In this document: piece by piece, positions 8,941 through 18,996 of the stretch | Layout of the letters: each line of letters opens with the position of its first letter | Numbering within the stretch: position 1 is the stretch's first letter | DNA from: Albidovulum sp. | GTDB taxonomy: Bacteria > Pseudomonadota > Alphaproteobacteria > Rhodobacterales > Rhodobacteraceae | Assembly (NCBI GenBank): GCA_020637635.1 | Contig: JACKKB010000005.1 | Span: 1-64,000, forward strand | Direction: 5' to 3' | DNA: 64,000 bases | The notes under the pieces: generated by a model | Told to the model about the DNA's origin: nothing | Seen by the model: only the letters and a program-made list of their open reading frames with translations | Databases searched by the model: none | Program-made: the position numbers and the translations under genes

Positions 8941-9789
8941 GTGCCATATCTGCAATCCCGCTCGCTTGATGAGGCGCTCGCGGAGCTGAGCGCGGCACCC
9001 TTGGCCGTTGTTGCGGGCGGCACCGATTTCTTCCCCGCCGAGCGGATGCGCCAGCGCAGCCGCGCGATCCTCGACATCAGCCGCACCGAGGGGCTGCGCG
9101 GCATCGCGCGGGTCCCGGGCGGCTGGCGGATCGGCGCGACCAGCACCTGGAGCGAGGTCGCGCGGGCCGATCTGCCGCCGGCCTTCGACGGGCTCCGTGC
9201 CGCCGCGCGTCAGGTCGGTGCGCTGCAGATCCAGACCAGCGGCACCGTCGGCGGCAATCTTTGCAACGCCTCGCCCGCGGCCGACGGCATGCCGCCGCTT
9301 CTGACGCTCGAGGCCGAGGTCGAACTTGCCTCGGCCGCGGGGCGCCGCCGCCTGCCGCTCGACCGGTTCGTGACCGGCGTGCGGCGGACCGACCTCGGGC
9401 CGGGCGAACTGGTGGTGGCGCTGCATCTGCCCGAACCGCCCGAGGGCGCCGGCGCCGCCTTCGTCAAGCTCGGCAGCCGCAAATACCTCGTCATCTCCAT
9501 TGCCATGGCGGCGGCGCTCGTCACCCTGCGTGGCGGCCGGATCGCCACGGCGCGGATCGCGGTCGGCGCCTGTTCGCCGGTCGCCCGCCCGCTGCCGGCG
9601 CTTGCCGGGGCACTGGTCGGGCTGACCCCGGCCGAGGCTCTGGCCCTGCCTGCCGATCCCGAGCGGTTCATGGCCGGGCTTCGGCCCATCGACGACGTGC
9701 GCGGCTCTGCCTCCTACCGGCTCGACGTGGCACATGCGCTCTGCCTGCGCGCCGTCGCCGAAGCTGCAAGGGGGGCGGCGGATGCGTGA
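8941..9789 (+). CDS. Xanthine dehydrogenase family FAD-binding subunit (CoxM-like)
   Basis: A 282-residue flavoprotein of the CoxM/FAD_binding_5 family. FAD-binding motifs are AGGTDFFP (about 24-31) and the SGTVGGNLCNASPAADG loop (about 100-116); a CO_deh_flav_C-like domain follows. It passes electrons from the [2Fe-2S] centres of the partner subunit to NAD+ or another acceptor. The start is a GTG in MPYLQSRSLDEAL. It overlaps the next gene by 8 bp, so they are made together. The substrate of the complex is unknown; an N-heterocycle is plausible from the 6-hydroxynicotinate-reductase-like gene downstream. Confidence 0.9.
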   Translation: MPYLQSRSLDEALAELSAAPLAVVAGGTDFFPAERMRQRSRAILDISRTEGLRGIARVPGGWRIGATSTWSEVARADLPPAFDGLRAAARQVGALQIQTSGTVGGNLCNASPAADGMPPLLTLEAEVELASAAGRRRLPLDRFVTGVRRTDLGPGELVVALHLPEPPEGAGAAFVKLGSRKYLVISIAMAAALVTLRGGRIATARIAVGACSPVARPLPALAGALVGLTPAEALALPADPERFMAGLRPIDDVRGSASYRLDVAHALCLRAVAEAARGAADA

Positions 9790-12529
9790 CGCCGAGATCG
9801 CCGCGACCGTGACCTTCATCCTCAACGGATCCGCCGCCGAGGCCGCGCCGCGCCCGGGCGAGACGCTGTCCGAGACGCTGCGCGAACGGCTCGGCGCGCG
9901 GGACGTGAAGATCGGCTGCAACGCCGGTGACTGCGGTGCCTGCACCGTGCTTCTCGACGGCGCGCCGGTCTGCGCCTGTCTGGTGCCGACCCAGCAGGCC
10001 GGCGGCCGCCGGGTCGAAACCGCGGCGGGGCTGACGCGGGACGACCCCCACGGCCGGAGCCTTGCCGAGCGTTTTCAGGACCACGGCGCGGCGCAATGCG
10101 GCATCTGCACGCCGGGCATGATCACCGCCGCGGTCGCGCTCCTGCGCGAGACGCCGGCGCCCGATGCCGCCATGGTCGAAGAGGCGCTGGGCGGCGTTCT
10201 TTGCCGTTGCACCGGCTACCGCAAGATCATCGACGCGGTGACCGGCGCGCCGGCGGCGCTGTCCGGCACCGGGCGCGTGGGCGATGCGATCCGCCGCACC
10301 GACGGCGCCGCCAAGGTCTCGGGCGCCGAGGCCTATGGCGACGACGTGGCACCGCAAGGCACGCTCGAACTGCGGATCGTCCGCTCGCCGCATGCCCACG
10401 CCGGCTTCGTCTTCGGCGATCTCGACGCCTGGGCGGCCGCGCGCCCGGGCATCGCCGCCGTCCTGACCGCGGCCGACGTTCCGGGCGAAAACCGCTTTGG
10501 CGTCATCCCCGGCTTCATCGACCAGCCGGTCTTCGCCGAGACCCGCGCGCGGTTCCGCGGCGAGGCCGTGGCCGCCATCGTCGCCACGCCGGAGGCGGCC
10601 GCGGATTTCGATCCGGGCGATTTCCCGGTGCGCTGGGAACCGCTCGACGCCCTCGCGACCCCGGCCGAGGCCGAGGCGCCGGGGGCGGTGCTGCTGCATC
10701 CGGAGCGGCCGGGCAACCTCATGTGCGGGGGCCGGGTCGCCTGCGGCGATGCCGGGGCGGCGCTTTCGCGGGCGGACGCGACCGTCGAGGGCCGCTTTCT
10801 GACCGGTTTCGTCGAACACGCCTATATCGAGCCCGAGGCCGGTTTTGCCCGGGTGGTCGACGGCCGGGTCGAGATCCATGCCTGCACCCAGGCGCCGGTG
10901 ATGGATCTCGAGGCGATGGCCGCGATCCTCGGCGTCGGCCGCGACCGGATCCGCATCCTGCCCACCGCCGTCGGCGGCGGCTTCGGCTCCAAGCTCGACA
11001 TCTCGGTGCAGCCCTATCTCGCGCTCGGCGCGCTGAAGACCGGCCGCGAGGTGCGGATCGCCTACAGCCGGACCGAATCGATGCAGTCGACGACCAAGCG
11101 CCACCCCGCCGAGATGCATGTCAGGATCGGCGCCATGGCCGACGGCCGGCTCTCGGGCCTCGTCTTCGAGGGCGTCTTCAACACCGGCGCGCATTCCTCC
11201 TGGGGGCCGACCGTGGCCAACCGCGTGCCGGTGCACGCCTCCGGACCCTACCGCGTTGCCGACTACCGGGCCGAAACCCGCGGCATCTTCACCCACAACC
11301 CGCCCGCCGGCGCCTTCCGGGGCTTCGGCGTGCCGCAGGCGGCGATCGCGCAAGAGGTGCTCTTCGACGAGCTGGCCGAAAGGCTCGGGATCGACCCGCT
11401 CGAATTCCGGATCCTCAACGCGCTTGAAAACGGCGCGCCCACGGTCTGCGGCCAGGTCTTCGCGCAGGGGGTCGGCATCCGCGCCTGTCTCGAGGCCCTG
11501 CGCCCCGCCTGGGCGCGGGAACGCGCGTCCGTCGCCGAATTCAACGCCGGGGCCGCGGCGACCGGCTCCGCGCTTTGCCGCGGCGTCGGGATTGGCGCCG
11601 GCTGGTATGGCTGCGGCAACACCTCGATCCCCAATCCCTCGACGATCCGCGCCGGGATCACCGCCGAGGGCACCGTCGTGCTGCATCAGGGGGCGATGGA
11701 TATCGGCCAGGGCGCCAATACCGTCATCAGCCAGATCTTCGCCGAGGCGCTGGGGCTGCCGGTGGCCGCGGTCCGGCGGCTCGGCCCGGACACCGATCTG
11801 ACGCCGGATGCCGGCAAGACCTCGGCCTCGCGCCAGACCTTCGTCTCCGGCAATGCCGCGCGGCTCTGCGGTGCGTCCCTGCGCGCCGCGGTGCTGCGCG
11901 CCGCCAACGCCGGCGCCGGGGCCGGGATGGCGCTCGATGCCGGCACGCTTGCGGTGCGCGAGGGCGGCCGCACGGTGCAGATCGCGCTGGCCGGGCTTCC
12001 GACCGACGCGCACGGCTATGTCTTCGCCGCCGAGGAGACCTACGACCCGCCGACGCAGCCGCTCGACGAGAACGGGCAGGGCGTGCCCTATGCCCAGTAT
12101 GGCTATGCCGCGCATCTGGCGGTGGTCGAGGTCGACCGCGCCCTTGGCACAACGCGGGCGCTGCACTTCACCGCCGCCCATGACCTCGGCCGCGCCATCA
12201 ATCCGATGCTGGTCGAAGGCCAGATCCACGGCGGCATCGCCCAGGGGCTCGGCATGGCGCTGATGGAGGAATACCTGCCGGGCCGGACCGAGAACCTGCA
12301 CGACTATCTCATCCCGACCATCGGCGACATGCCGCCCGTGACCACGATCATCATCGAGGAGCCCGACGCCCACGGACCCTTCGGGGCCAAGGGGCTTGGC
12401 GAACACGTGCTGATCCCGACGGCGCCGGCGCTTCTCAATGCCATCGGACATGCGACCGGGCTGCGTCTGCGCCGCGTGCCGGTCACCCCCGCGGCGCTCG
12501 CCGCCGCCCTGAAAGGAGCCGCATCGTGA
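9782..12529 (+). CDS. Fused [2Fe-2S]/molybdopterin subunit of a xanthine dehydrogenase-family hydroxylase
   Basis: A 915-residue fusion of the small and large subunits that many bacteria encode separately. Residues 1-155 hold both [2Fe-2S] clusters: C46/C51/C54/C66 (plant-type) and C106/C109/C141/C143 (CGIC...CRC). From about 165 a molybdopterin-binding domain follows, with VGGGFGSKLD, GAFRGFGVPQA and a C-terminal GAKGLGEH motif whose Glu is the expected catalytic base. It hydroxylates a C-H bond of an N-heterocycle or aldehyde using water. The stop overlaps the next gene's GTG by 4 bp. The start is the ATG reading MRDAEIAATV; a longer frame would begin inside the FAD gene. Confidence 0.92.
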   Translation: MRDAEIAATVTFILNGSAAEAAPRPGETLSETLRERLGARDVKIGCNAGDCGACTVLLDGAPVCACLVPTQQAGGRRVETAAGLTRDDPHGRSLAERFQDHGAAQCGICTPGMITAAVALLRETPAPDAAMVEEALGGVLCRCTGYRKIIDAVTGAPAALSGTGRVGDAIRRTDGAAKVSGAEAYGDDVAPQGTLELRIVRSPHAHAGFVFGDLDAWAAARPGIAAVLTAADVPGENRFGVIPGFIDQPVFAETRARFRGEAVAAIVATPEAAADFDPGDFPVRWEPLDALATPAEAEAPGAVLLHPERPGNLMCGGRVACGDAGAALSRADATVEGRFLTGFVEHAYIEPEAGFARVVDGRVEIHACTQAPVMDLEAMAAILGVGRDRIRILPTAVGGGFGSKLDISVQPYLALGALKTGREVRIAYSRTESMQSTTKRHPAEMHVRIGAMADGRLSGLVFEGVFNTGAHSSWGPTVANRVPVHASGPYRVADYRAETRGIFTHNPPAGAFRGFGVPQAAIAQEVLFDELAERLGIDPLEFRILNALENGAPTVCGQVFAQGVGIRACLEALRPAWARERASVAEFNAGAAATGSALCRGVGIGAGWYGCGNTSIPNPSTIRAGITAEGTVVLHQGAMDIGQGANTVISQIFAEALGLPVAAVRRLGPDTDLTPDAGKTSASRQTFVSGNAARLCGASLRAAVLRAANAGAGAGMALDAGTLAVREGGRTVQIALAGLPTDAHGYVFAAEETYDPPTQPLDENGQGVPYAQYGYAAHLAVVEVDRALGTTRALHFTAAHDLGRAINPMLVEGQIHGGIAQGLGMALMEEYLPGRTENLHDYLIPTIGDMPPVTTIIIEEPDAHGPFGAKGLGEHVLIPTAPALLNAIGHATGLRLRRVPVTPAALAAALKGAAS

Positions 12530-14100
12530 GCGATCCTGCCCCGCCTGACCCCGCTGCCCCGCCTGACCCCGCTGCCCCGCCTGACCCCACGGCCCCGCCA
12601 GCCGCGGAAAGCGCGCCGATCTCCCCGGCCGCGCGCCGCGGCGAGGCGGATCGCGCGGCGAAGATCCGCTGCGATGCCTGTCCGGTGCTCTGCTATATCG
12701 CCGAGGGCCGCGCCGGCGCCTGCGACCGCTATGCCAACCACGCGGGCGAACATGTCCGGCTCGATCCCGACCATCGTCGAGTCGGCGGCGGAGCGACGGA
12801 GGCGGTTGTTCCTCACCGGGGCCGAGGGCACCGGCTGGACGGCGATCCGTCGGCGCTGGCGCCCCCTTCATCACTGCGCCGTCGGCGCGGGCACCACCTA
12901 TCCTGACTACAAGCCCGCGCCCTTCATCGTCTCGCAGAAGGTGTCCGGCGTCGACATGGTGACGGTGGTGACCGAGGGCATCTTCAGCTATTGCGGCGTC
13001 AAGGTGAAGATCGACACCGACCGCTTCTCGGCCACGAATGCGCCACTGTTCGCGCCGAAGGCGAGCCGGTGGGTCATGTGATGACGTCCGAACACGGCTC
13101 GCGGATGCTCTCGCTCGGCGGTGTTGAGCACCCCACGGGCGGCGGCAAGAAAGAGGGCGCGTCACCTCGACACGCTCTGAAGCTCTGCAACCGCGAGGCG
13201 TGATCTCGATAGACGGCGGCGCCACGGTCGATATCGAGGCCGGCAGGGCGCCGGTCGTCAACGGCGAGCCCGGAGCGGCTGATGCAGGTCGGTTGCGGCT
13301 CGGCTACGATCGGCATGTTCAGCGGCCCAGTGGCTCAGCCATGCTGACGAGGTGATCGTGGTCGACGACCATATCACCGGGGTGCTGAGCGAACACCAGG
13401 CCGGGCGGCTTCTCGACATCCCGCCTTCTGGGATCAGGGTGAAGGGGCGCAAGTCCACGCCAGGCGCGCTGTTTTCAGGTGGCCGCACCAGGAACCAGCT
13501 GGGCGGCACCGATGTCGAGGACCCGCTGACCATCCTGCGCGATCCCGACCCGGCGGTGGCGCGGCCCGGGTTGCGGCTCCTGATGGTCTCGACGACCGGC
13601 GAGCAGCACGGCTACTACGTTCTGAACGACGATCTCCGTCCCGAACCGGCGCCGTTGCCTGAGGCACTGCGCCATTCGGTCGATCTCATCGCCGAGAACT
13701 GCGAACCATCGCTCTGTTCGGTGCTCTTCATGGGCGGCGCCGGCGGTTCGCTCCGTGCCGGTGTGACACGCAATCCGGTCCGGCTCACCCGCTCGGTGAA
13801 GGAGGCGCTGACCTATGTCTCCTGCGGCGGGGCGCGGGCCTATGTCTGGCCTGGCGGCGGCATTACCGTCATGGCGGAGCGCCCGACATGCCGAGGAATT
13901 CCTTCGGCTACGTGCCGACGCCGGCGCTCGTGGCACCAATCGAGTTCCATGCGCCTGTCCGACTACGTGGCACTCGGCGGCCATGTCGAACGGGTCCGTC
14001 CGATCGGTGAGATCACCGGCGGGTTGTCCGTCAGGTCGGCCTCGGCGGGCGAGGGCTGCACCCGGCGGCACCCGGCAACTACCCCTGGGGACGGGCAGGG
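12526..14100 (+). pseudogene. 6-hydroxynicotinate reductase-like 4Fe-4S protein, broken by many frameshifts
   Basis: The start (GTG, coupled to the Mo-subunit stop) and the Fe-S motif KIRCDACPVLC...GACDRYANHAGE are intact. From about 12769 the protein continues in pieces that swap between all three frames. Blocks include TIVESAAER, LTGAEGTGW, TTYPDYKPAPFIV, TEGIFSYCGVKVKIDTDR, AEGEPVGHV, IDGGATVDIEAGRAPVVNGE, VGCGSATIGMF, VVDDHITGVLSEHQAG, GLRLLMVSTTGEQH, LFMGGAGGSLRAGVT and YVWPGGGITVM. I count about 16 frame changes. Residues between breaks look well conserved, with few in-frame stops. The family is known from anaerobic nicotinate breakdown (Hnr of Eubacterium barkeri), with aerobic relatives of unproven role. 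The exact 3' end is unclear. Confidence 0.8.
12538..12591 (+). repeat. Three 18-bp tandem repeats coding for PPDPAA
   Basis: Unit GCCCCGCCTGACCCCGCT occurs at 12538-12555 and 12556-12573; the third copy at 12574-12591 differs only in its last three bases. It encodes a proline-rich linker just after the start of the Hnr-like protein. Such repeats commonly change copy number by slippage. Confidence 0.9.
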
Positions 14101-14106
14101 GGGCTG

Positions 14107-14941
14107 ATGCTGGAAGGGCTGCAGGCGGCGCTGCGCGATGGCGGGCTCCGGCTGCACCTCGGCACGGGCCGATCGACCTTCTGATCGGGGCAGAGGGCTG
14201 GGAGCGCGCGAGGACGGCTTGCTGCCGCCGCCCGCCGGTTCGACGGGCTCCGAAGGGCTTGTGGCCGAGCTTGCCTTTTGCGCGCCGCTCGCGCCAGGCT
14301 TCCCGCCTGCCGGCGCCGTGCGCACGTCGCATGGCTGGGGCGGCTCTTGCGCATGCGGGCGATCGCTTCCTCACCCCGATGATCGCCGTCGCCGGCGCCG
14401 TCGCCGACGGATCCTGGCGGCGATGACAGCCTCAGCCGCGCTTGAACGCGCCTAGCCGAACAACGGCGGCGACATCGTTTCACCTCGCGCCGGGGGCGCC
14501 TTCACCACCGCCGATCGCGGGGCTTCAGGGGGCAGACCACGGCCGCGTGAGCCTTGGCTATGGCGACGGCGCTGCGGTCTTGCCACCAGCGGCCGCAGCG
14601 GGCGAAGCTTCAGCTTCGGCATCGCCGAAGGCAGTGGTCGTCGCCCGGACCGGCGCCAGGGCCGATGCTGCCGCAACGCTTGTCTGCAACGCCTCCGACC
14701 TGCCGGATCATCCCGGCATCGCCCGGCGCCTGGCGGCCGAACCGCAGCCGACAGCGATTGGGCGACAGGCTGGTGGTGACCGGGGCAGAGCGGCCTCACC
14801 CATGCCGACATCGCCCGCGCGCTCGACGGCGCCGAGGCCGAGGCACGGCGGATGCTCGACCGCGGCCTCATCCTTGGCGCGGCCATGGTTCTCGGGGAGA
14901 GATGCATCGCGGGCGCTGGGTCTACCGGGCCCTGGAGATGA
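14107..14941 (+). pseudogene. UPF0280 (ApbE-related) family gene, frameshifted
   Basis: Fragments in successive frames spell a UPF0280 protein: LRDGGLRLHL, GPIDLLIGAEGWE, DRFLTPMIAVAGAVAD, VSLGYGDGAAV, ARTGARADAAATLVCNASD, LPDHPGIARRLAAEPQ, GDRLVV, AEARRMLDRGLILGAAMVL. The last frame closes with a TGA at 14939-14941. UPF0280 proteins resemble ApbE flavin transferases and, as I recall, often follow 6-hydroxynicotinate-reductase-like genes, which fits the order here. No frame runs for more than part of the protein, so the gene as written cannot make product. It shares the frameshift pattern of its two neighbours. Confidence 0.72.
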
Positions 14942-15070
14942 GACAGGCGCCCCGGAGACGAGACGCCCCCCCGGAAACGAGCCGCCCCCGAGACGAGACG
15001 CCCCCCGCAGACGATGCCACTCCGAGACGAGACGGGTCCCCGGGACGAGAAGGCGCCCCCAAGAAACGAG
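14938..15070. repeat. Degenerate tandem GAGACGAGACGCCCCC repeats
   Basis: Five or more imperfect copies of a unit built from GAGACGAGACGCCCCC (also seen as GGAAACGAGCCGCCCCC and GGGACGAGAAGGCGCCCCC) fill this gap between the UPF0280 remnant and the pdhC terminator. Units vary in length and have no unique spacers, so this is not a CRISPR array. Nothing here appears to be coding. Confidence 0.65.
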
Positions 15071-15071
15071 A

Positions 15072-15096
15072 AAAGGCGCCCCCTAAGGGCGCCTTT
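15072..15096 (-). terminator. Strong hairpin terminator after pdhC (possibly bidirectional)
   Basis: AAAGGCGCCC (15072-15081) pairs perfectly with GGGCGCCTTT (15087-15096) around a 5-base loop. Read on the minus strand the stem is followed by TTTTCTC, a fair T-run, placing it just downstream of the pdhC stop. On the plus strand it ends ...CCTTTGCC, so it may also stop transcripts from the Mo-hydroxylase side. Confidence 0.8.
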
Positions 15097-15124
15097 GCCA
15101 TCGCTTCCTGTTCCCAGGGCCGGT

Positions 15125-16441
15125 TCAGCGAGCATCGCCATCGGCGCCTCGAGATAGCCGCAGATCGCCTCCAGAAGCTGCGCGCCGAGCGCCCCGTCGA
15201 TGACCCGGTGATCGACCGATAGCGTCATCGACATGACGTTGGCGGCACCGATGGATCCGTCGGCCTTCACCACCGCTTTGCGGAGCCCGGCGCCGACGGC
15301 AAGGATCGCCCCGTGCGGCGGATTGATCACGGCGTCGAAATTCTCGATCCCGAACATGCCGAGGTTCGAGATCGCGAAGCTGCCGCCCTGATATTCGTGC
15401 GGCGCGAGCTTCTTCGTCTTGGCGCGATGGGCCAGATCCTTCATCTCGGCCGAGAGCGCGGACAGCGTCTTCTTGTCGGCATCCTTCAGGACCGGCGTAA
15501 AGAGCCCGCCCTCGACCGCGACCGCGACCGCCACGTCGGAGGGCTTCAGCCGGAACATCCGGTCGCCGCCCAAACAGCATTGCATCGGGCACGTCCTGCA
15601 ATGCCAGCGCACAGGCCTTGATGAGGAAGAAGTCGTTGACCGAGAGCTTCACGCCGCGCGCTTCGAGCTGGGCGTTGAGATCGGCCCTGAACGCCATCAG
15701 CGCATCGAGTTCGACCGAGCGGCGCAGGTAGAAATGGGATCGTCTGCTTGGCCTCGGTCAGCCGCGCGGCGATCGTCTTGCGCATCCCGTCAAGGCGTGA
15801 TTTCCTCGTAGTCGCGGCCTTCGCATCGGGCGATGGTGCCGCGGGCGCGCCCGCGGGCATCGCCGCAGCCGCAGGGGCTGGAGCCGAGGTTGCGGCCGGG
15901 CGGCGGCGGCGGCAGAGACGCGCGGCGCCGCTCCGCGGCAGCATCACATCGGCTTGACGATGCGGCCGCGGGCCGGAGCCGGAGATGGCGCTGAGATCTA
16001 CGCCTTTCGCTGCCAGTCGCCGCGCCAGCGGCGTGAGGCGATGATCCGCTTGCCACCCGCGACCGGCGCAGCCGGCGCCGCAGGGACGGAGGCGGAGGCG
16101 GGGGCAGGGGCGGAGGCGGGGGCAGCCTGCGCGGGGGCCGTAACGGGGGCCGGCGCCGCCGCAGGCGCCTTGGCCGCAGGCGCCGCATCGGCGCTTTCGC
16201 CTTCTTCGACGAGCACCGCGATGGGCGTGTTGACCTTCACCCCCGCCGTGCCCTCGGCGATCAGGATCTTGCCGACGATGCCCTCGTCGACCGCCTCGAA
16301 CTCCATCGTCGCCTTGTCGGTCTCGATCTCGGCCAGGATGTCGCCGGAGGAGACGCTGTCACCCTCCTTCACCAGCCATTTCGCAAGCGTCCCCTCCTCC
16401 ATCGTCGGAGAGAGCGCGGGCATCAGGATCTCGGTTGCCAT
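15125..16441 (-). pseudogene. pdhC: Pyruvate dehydrogenase E2 (dihydrolipoamide acetyltransferase), frameshifted
   Basis: The intact N-terminal part (16441 to about 16020) is a lipoyl domain with the ETDKATME lysine near residue 43 and an Ala/Pro linker. The rest is split between frames. The E1/E3-binding region (LARRLA, GVDLSAISGSG) is shifted near 16017, then come LDGMRKTIAARLTEAKQTIP, LNAQLEARGVKLSVNDFFLIKA, MFRLKPSDVAVAVAVEGG and the catalytic VDHRVIDGALGAQLL. At least five indels are needed, the last near 15135, where restoring one base would give the usual MLA-stop. E2 is the core of the pyruvate dehydrogenase complex and pdhA and pdhB are intact, so a true loss is surprising; sequence error is the better guess. 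Confidence 0.85.
16175..16441 (-). repeat. Lipoyl-domain direct repeat, copy in pdhC (partner at 17567-17833 in pdhB)
   Basis: The first 89 codons of pdhC and pdhB encode nearly the same lipoyl domain: I count five amino-acid differences (Thr/Lys, Asp/Gln, Lys/Arg, Ile/Val, Ala/Glu). The two 267-bp segments lie 1,392 bp apart in direct orientation. Recombination between them would delete pdhB, and they can confuse short-read assembly. Confidence 0.85.
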
Positions 16442-16453
16442 GTCTCCAGCTCC

Positions 16454-17833
<1,380 letters not shown>

Positions 17834-17847
17834 GAGCGTCTCCCCTC

Positions 17848-18837
17848 TCAGGCGTAAATGTCGGTCCAGAGCTCGGCCTCGGCCGGCTCGGGGCTTTCCT
17901 TGGCGAACTCGGCCGCCGCGTTCACGACCGCCTTGATCTCCCTGTCGATGGTCTTGAGGTCATCGTCGCTCGCGTGCTTGCCCTGCAGCAGCAGCTCGCG
18001 CACATGTTCGATGGCGTCACGCTCCTCGCGCATCTTCTGCACCTCCTCGCGGGTCCGGTACTTGGCCGGGTCCGACATCGAGTGGCCGCGATAGCGGTAG
18101 GTCATGACCTCGAGGATATAGGGCCCCTGGCCGGCGCGGCACTGTGCGACCGCGCGTTCGCCGGCGGCCTTGACCGCCAGCACATCCATGCCATCGACCA
18201 CCTCGCCGCTGATGCCGAAGGCCTCGCCGCGGGTGTGAAGATCGGGCGTGGAGGTCGAACGGCGCTGCGCCGTGCCCATCGCATACTGGTTGTTCTCGAT
18301 GACGAAGATCACCGGCAGCTTCCAGAGCGCGGCCATGTTGAAGGTCTCGTAGACCTGGCCCTGGTTGGCCGCGCCGTCGCCGAAATAGGCGAAGGTGACG
18401 CGCTTGTTGTCCTTGTACTTGTCGGCGAAGGCGAGACCCGCGCCCAAGGGCACCTGCGCGCCGACGATGCCATGGCCGCCGTAGAAATGCTTCTCTTTCG
18501 AGAACATGTGCATCGAGCCGCCCTTGCCCTTGGAATAGCCGCCCTCGCGCCCCGTGAGTTCGGCCATGACGCCCTTGGGATCCATCCCGCAGGCCAGCAT
18601 GTGGCCGTGATCGCGGTAGGAGGTGATGCGCTTGTCGCCCTCTTCCGCGGCCGCCTCGAGCCCGACGACAACCGCCTCCTGACCGATGTAGAGATGGCAG
18701 AAGCCGCCGATCAGACCCATGCCATAGAGCTGGCCGGCCTTTTCCTCGAATCGCCGGATCAGCAGCATCTCGCGGTAATAGGCCAACAGGTCGTCTTTGG
18801 ACGTGTTTGATTTCGCTGTGCTTTTTCGTCCGGCCAT
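17848..18837 (-). CDS. pdhA: Pyruvate dehydrogenase E1 component, alpha subunit
   Basis: 329 residues. Visible are the E1-alpha motifs YREMLLIRRFEEKAGQLYGM at the N terminus, the thiamine-diphosphate loop GDGAANQGQVYETFN, IENNQYAMGTAQRRS, and the regulatory-loop region TYRYRGHSMSDP. It binds thiamine diphosphate and, with PdhB, carries out the committed pyruvate-to-acetyl step in the cytoplasm. It leads the pdhABC operon and has a clear GGGAGG ribosome site. A TATACT box and 20-bp near-palindrome lie just upstream, pointing to repressor control. Confidence 0.96.
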   Translation of the reverse strand: MAGRKSTAKSNTSKDDLLAYYREMLLIRRFEEKAGQLYGMGLIGGFCHLYIGQEAVVVGLEAAAEEGDKRITSYRDHGHMLACGMDPKGVMAELTGREGGYSKGKGGSMHMFSKEKHFYGGHGIVGAQVPLGAGLAFADKYKDNKRVTFAYFGDGAANQGQVYETFNMAALWKLPVIFVIENNQYAMGTAQRRSTSTPDLHTRGEAFGISGEVVDGMDVLAVKAAGERAVAQCRAGQGPYILEVMTYRYRGHSMSDPAKYRTREEVQKMREERDAIEHVRELLLQGKHASDDDLKTIDREIKAVVNAAAEFAKESPEPAEAELWTDIYA

Positions 18838-18863
18838 GCCGAGAACCTCCCAATGGCGAAAAA

Positions 18864-18889
18864 GTAGTTCAACGTTAAACTACAGTATA
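18864..18889 (-). promoter_or_regulatory. pdhA promoter -10 box with adjoining 20-bp near-palindromic operator
   Basis: On the minus strand TATACT (18889-18884) is followed directly by GTAGTTTAACGTTGAACTAC (18883-18864). This is an inverted repeat with one mismatched pair (nine of ten pairs match), centred on AACGTT. It lies 27-46 bp before the pdhA ATG, where a bound regulator would block transcription start. No convincing -35 hexamer is present at 16-18 bp, so activation or a weak promoter is possible. The regulator is not identified. Confidence 0.65.
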
Positions 18890-18996
18890 GCGCAAAGAGA
18901 TTCGTGGCGCGAGCATTAATTGCCCGAACTCTGGACCCGAACTCTGGTCCCGCACCCGTGCATCGAGCCCGGGCGTCGAGCCGGAAGCGACGGGGC

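Noticed and set aside
8583..8969. A short plus-strand gene before the Mo-hydroxylase operon
   Set aside because: Arginine/proline-rich, no ribosome site or family signal, and overlaps the predicted promoter and the FAD-subunit start.
12526..12906. A complete small iron-sulfur protein of 126 residues
   Set aside because: The frame begins as the Hnr-like protein and its last 50 codons are out-of-frame remnants; later Hnr blocks continue in other frames.
9668..13261. A roughly 1,200-codon open frame on the minus strand across the Mo-hydroxylase genes
   Set aside because: It is antisense to strongly conserved coding sequence, rich in Arg/Gly/His/Ala, with no family features. Long antisense frames are expected at this GC.
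14938..15070. Possible CRISPR array
   Set aside because: Units are imperfect, of varying length and without unique spacers; no cas genes.
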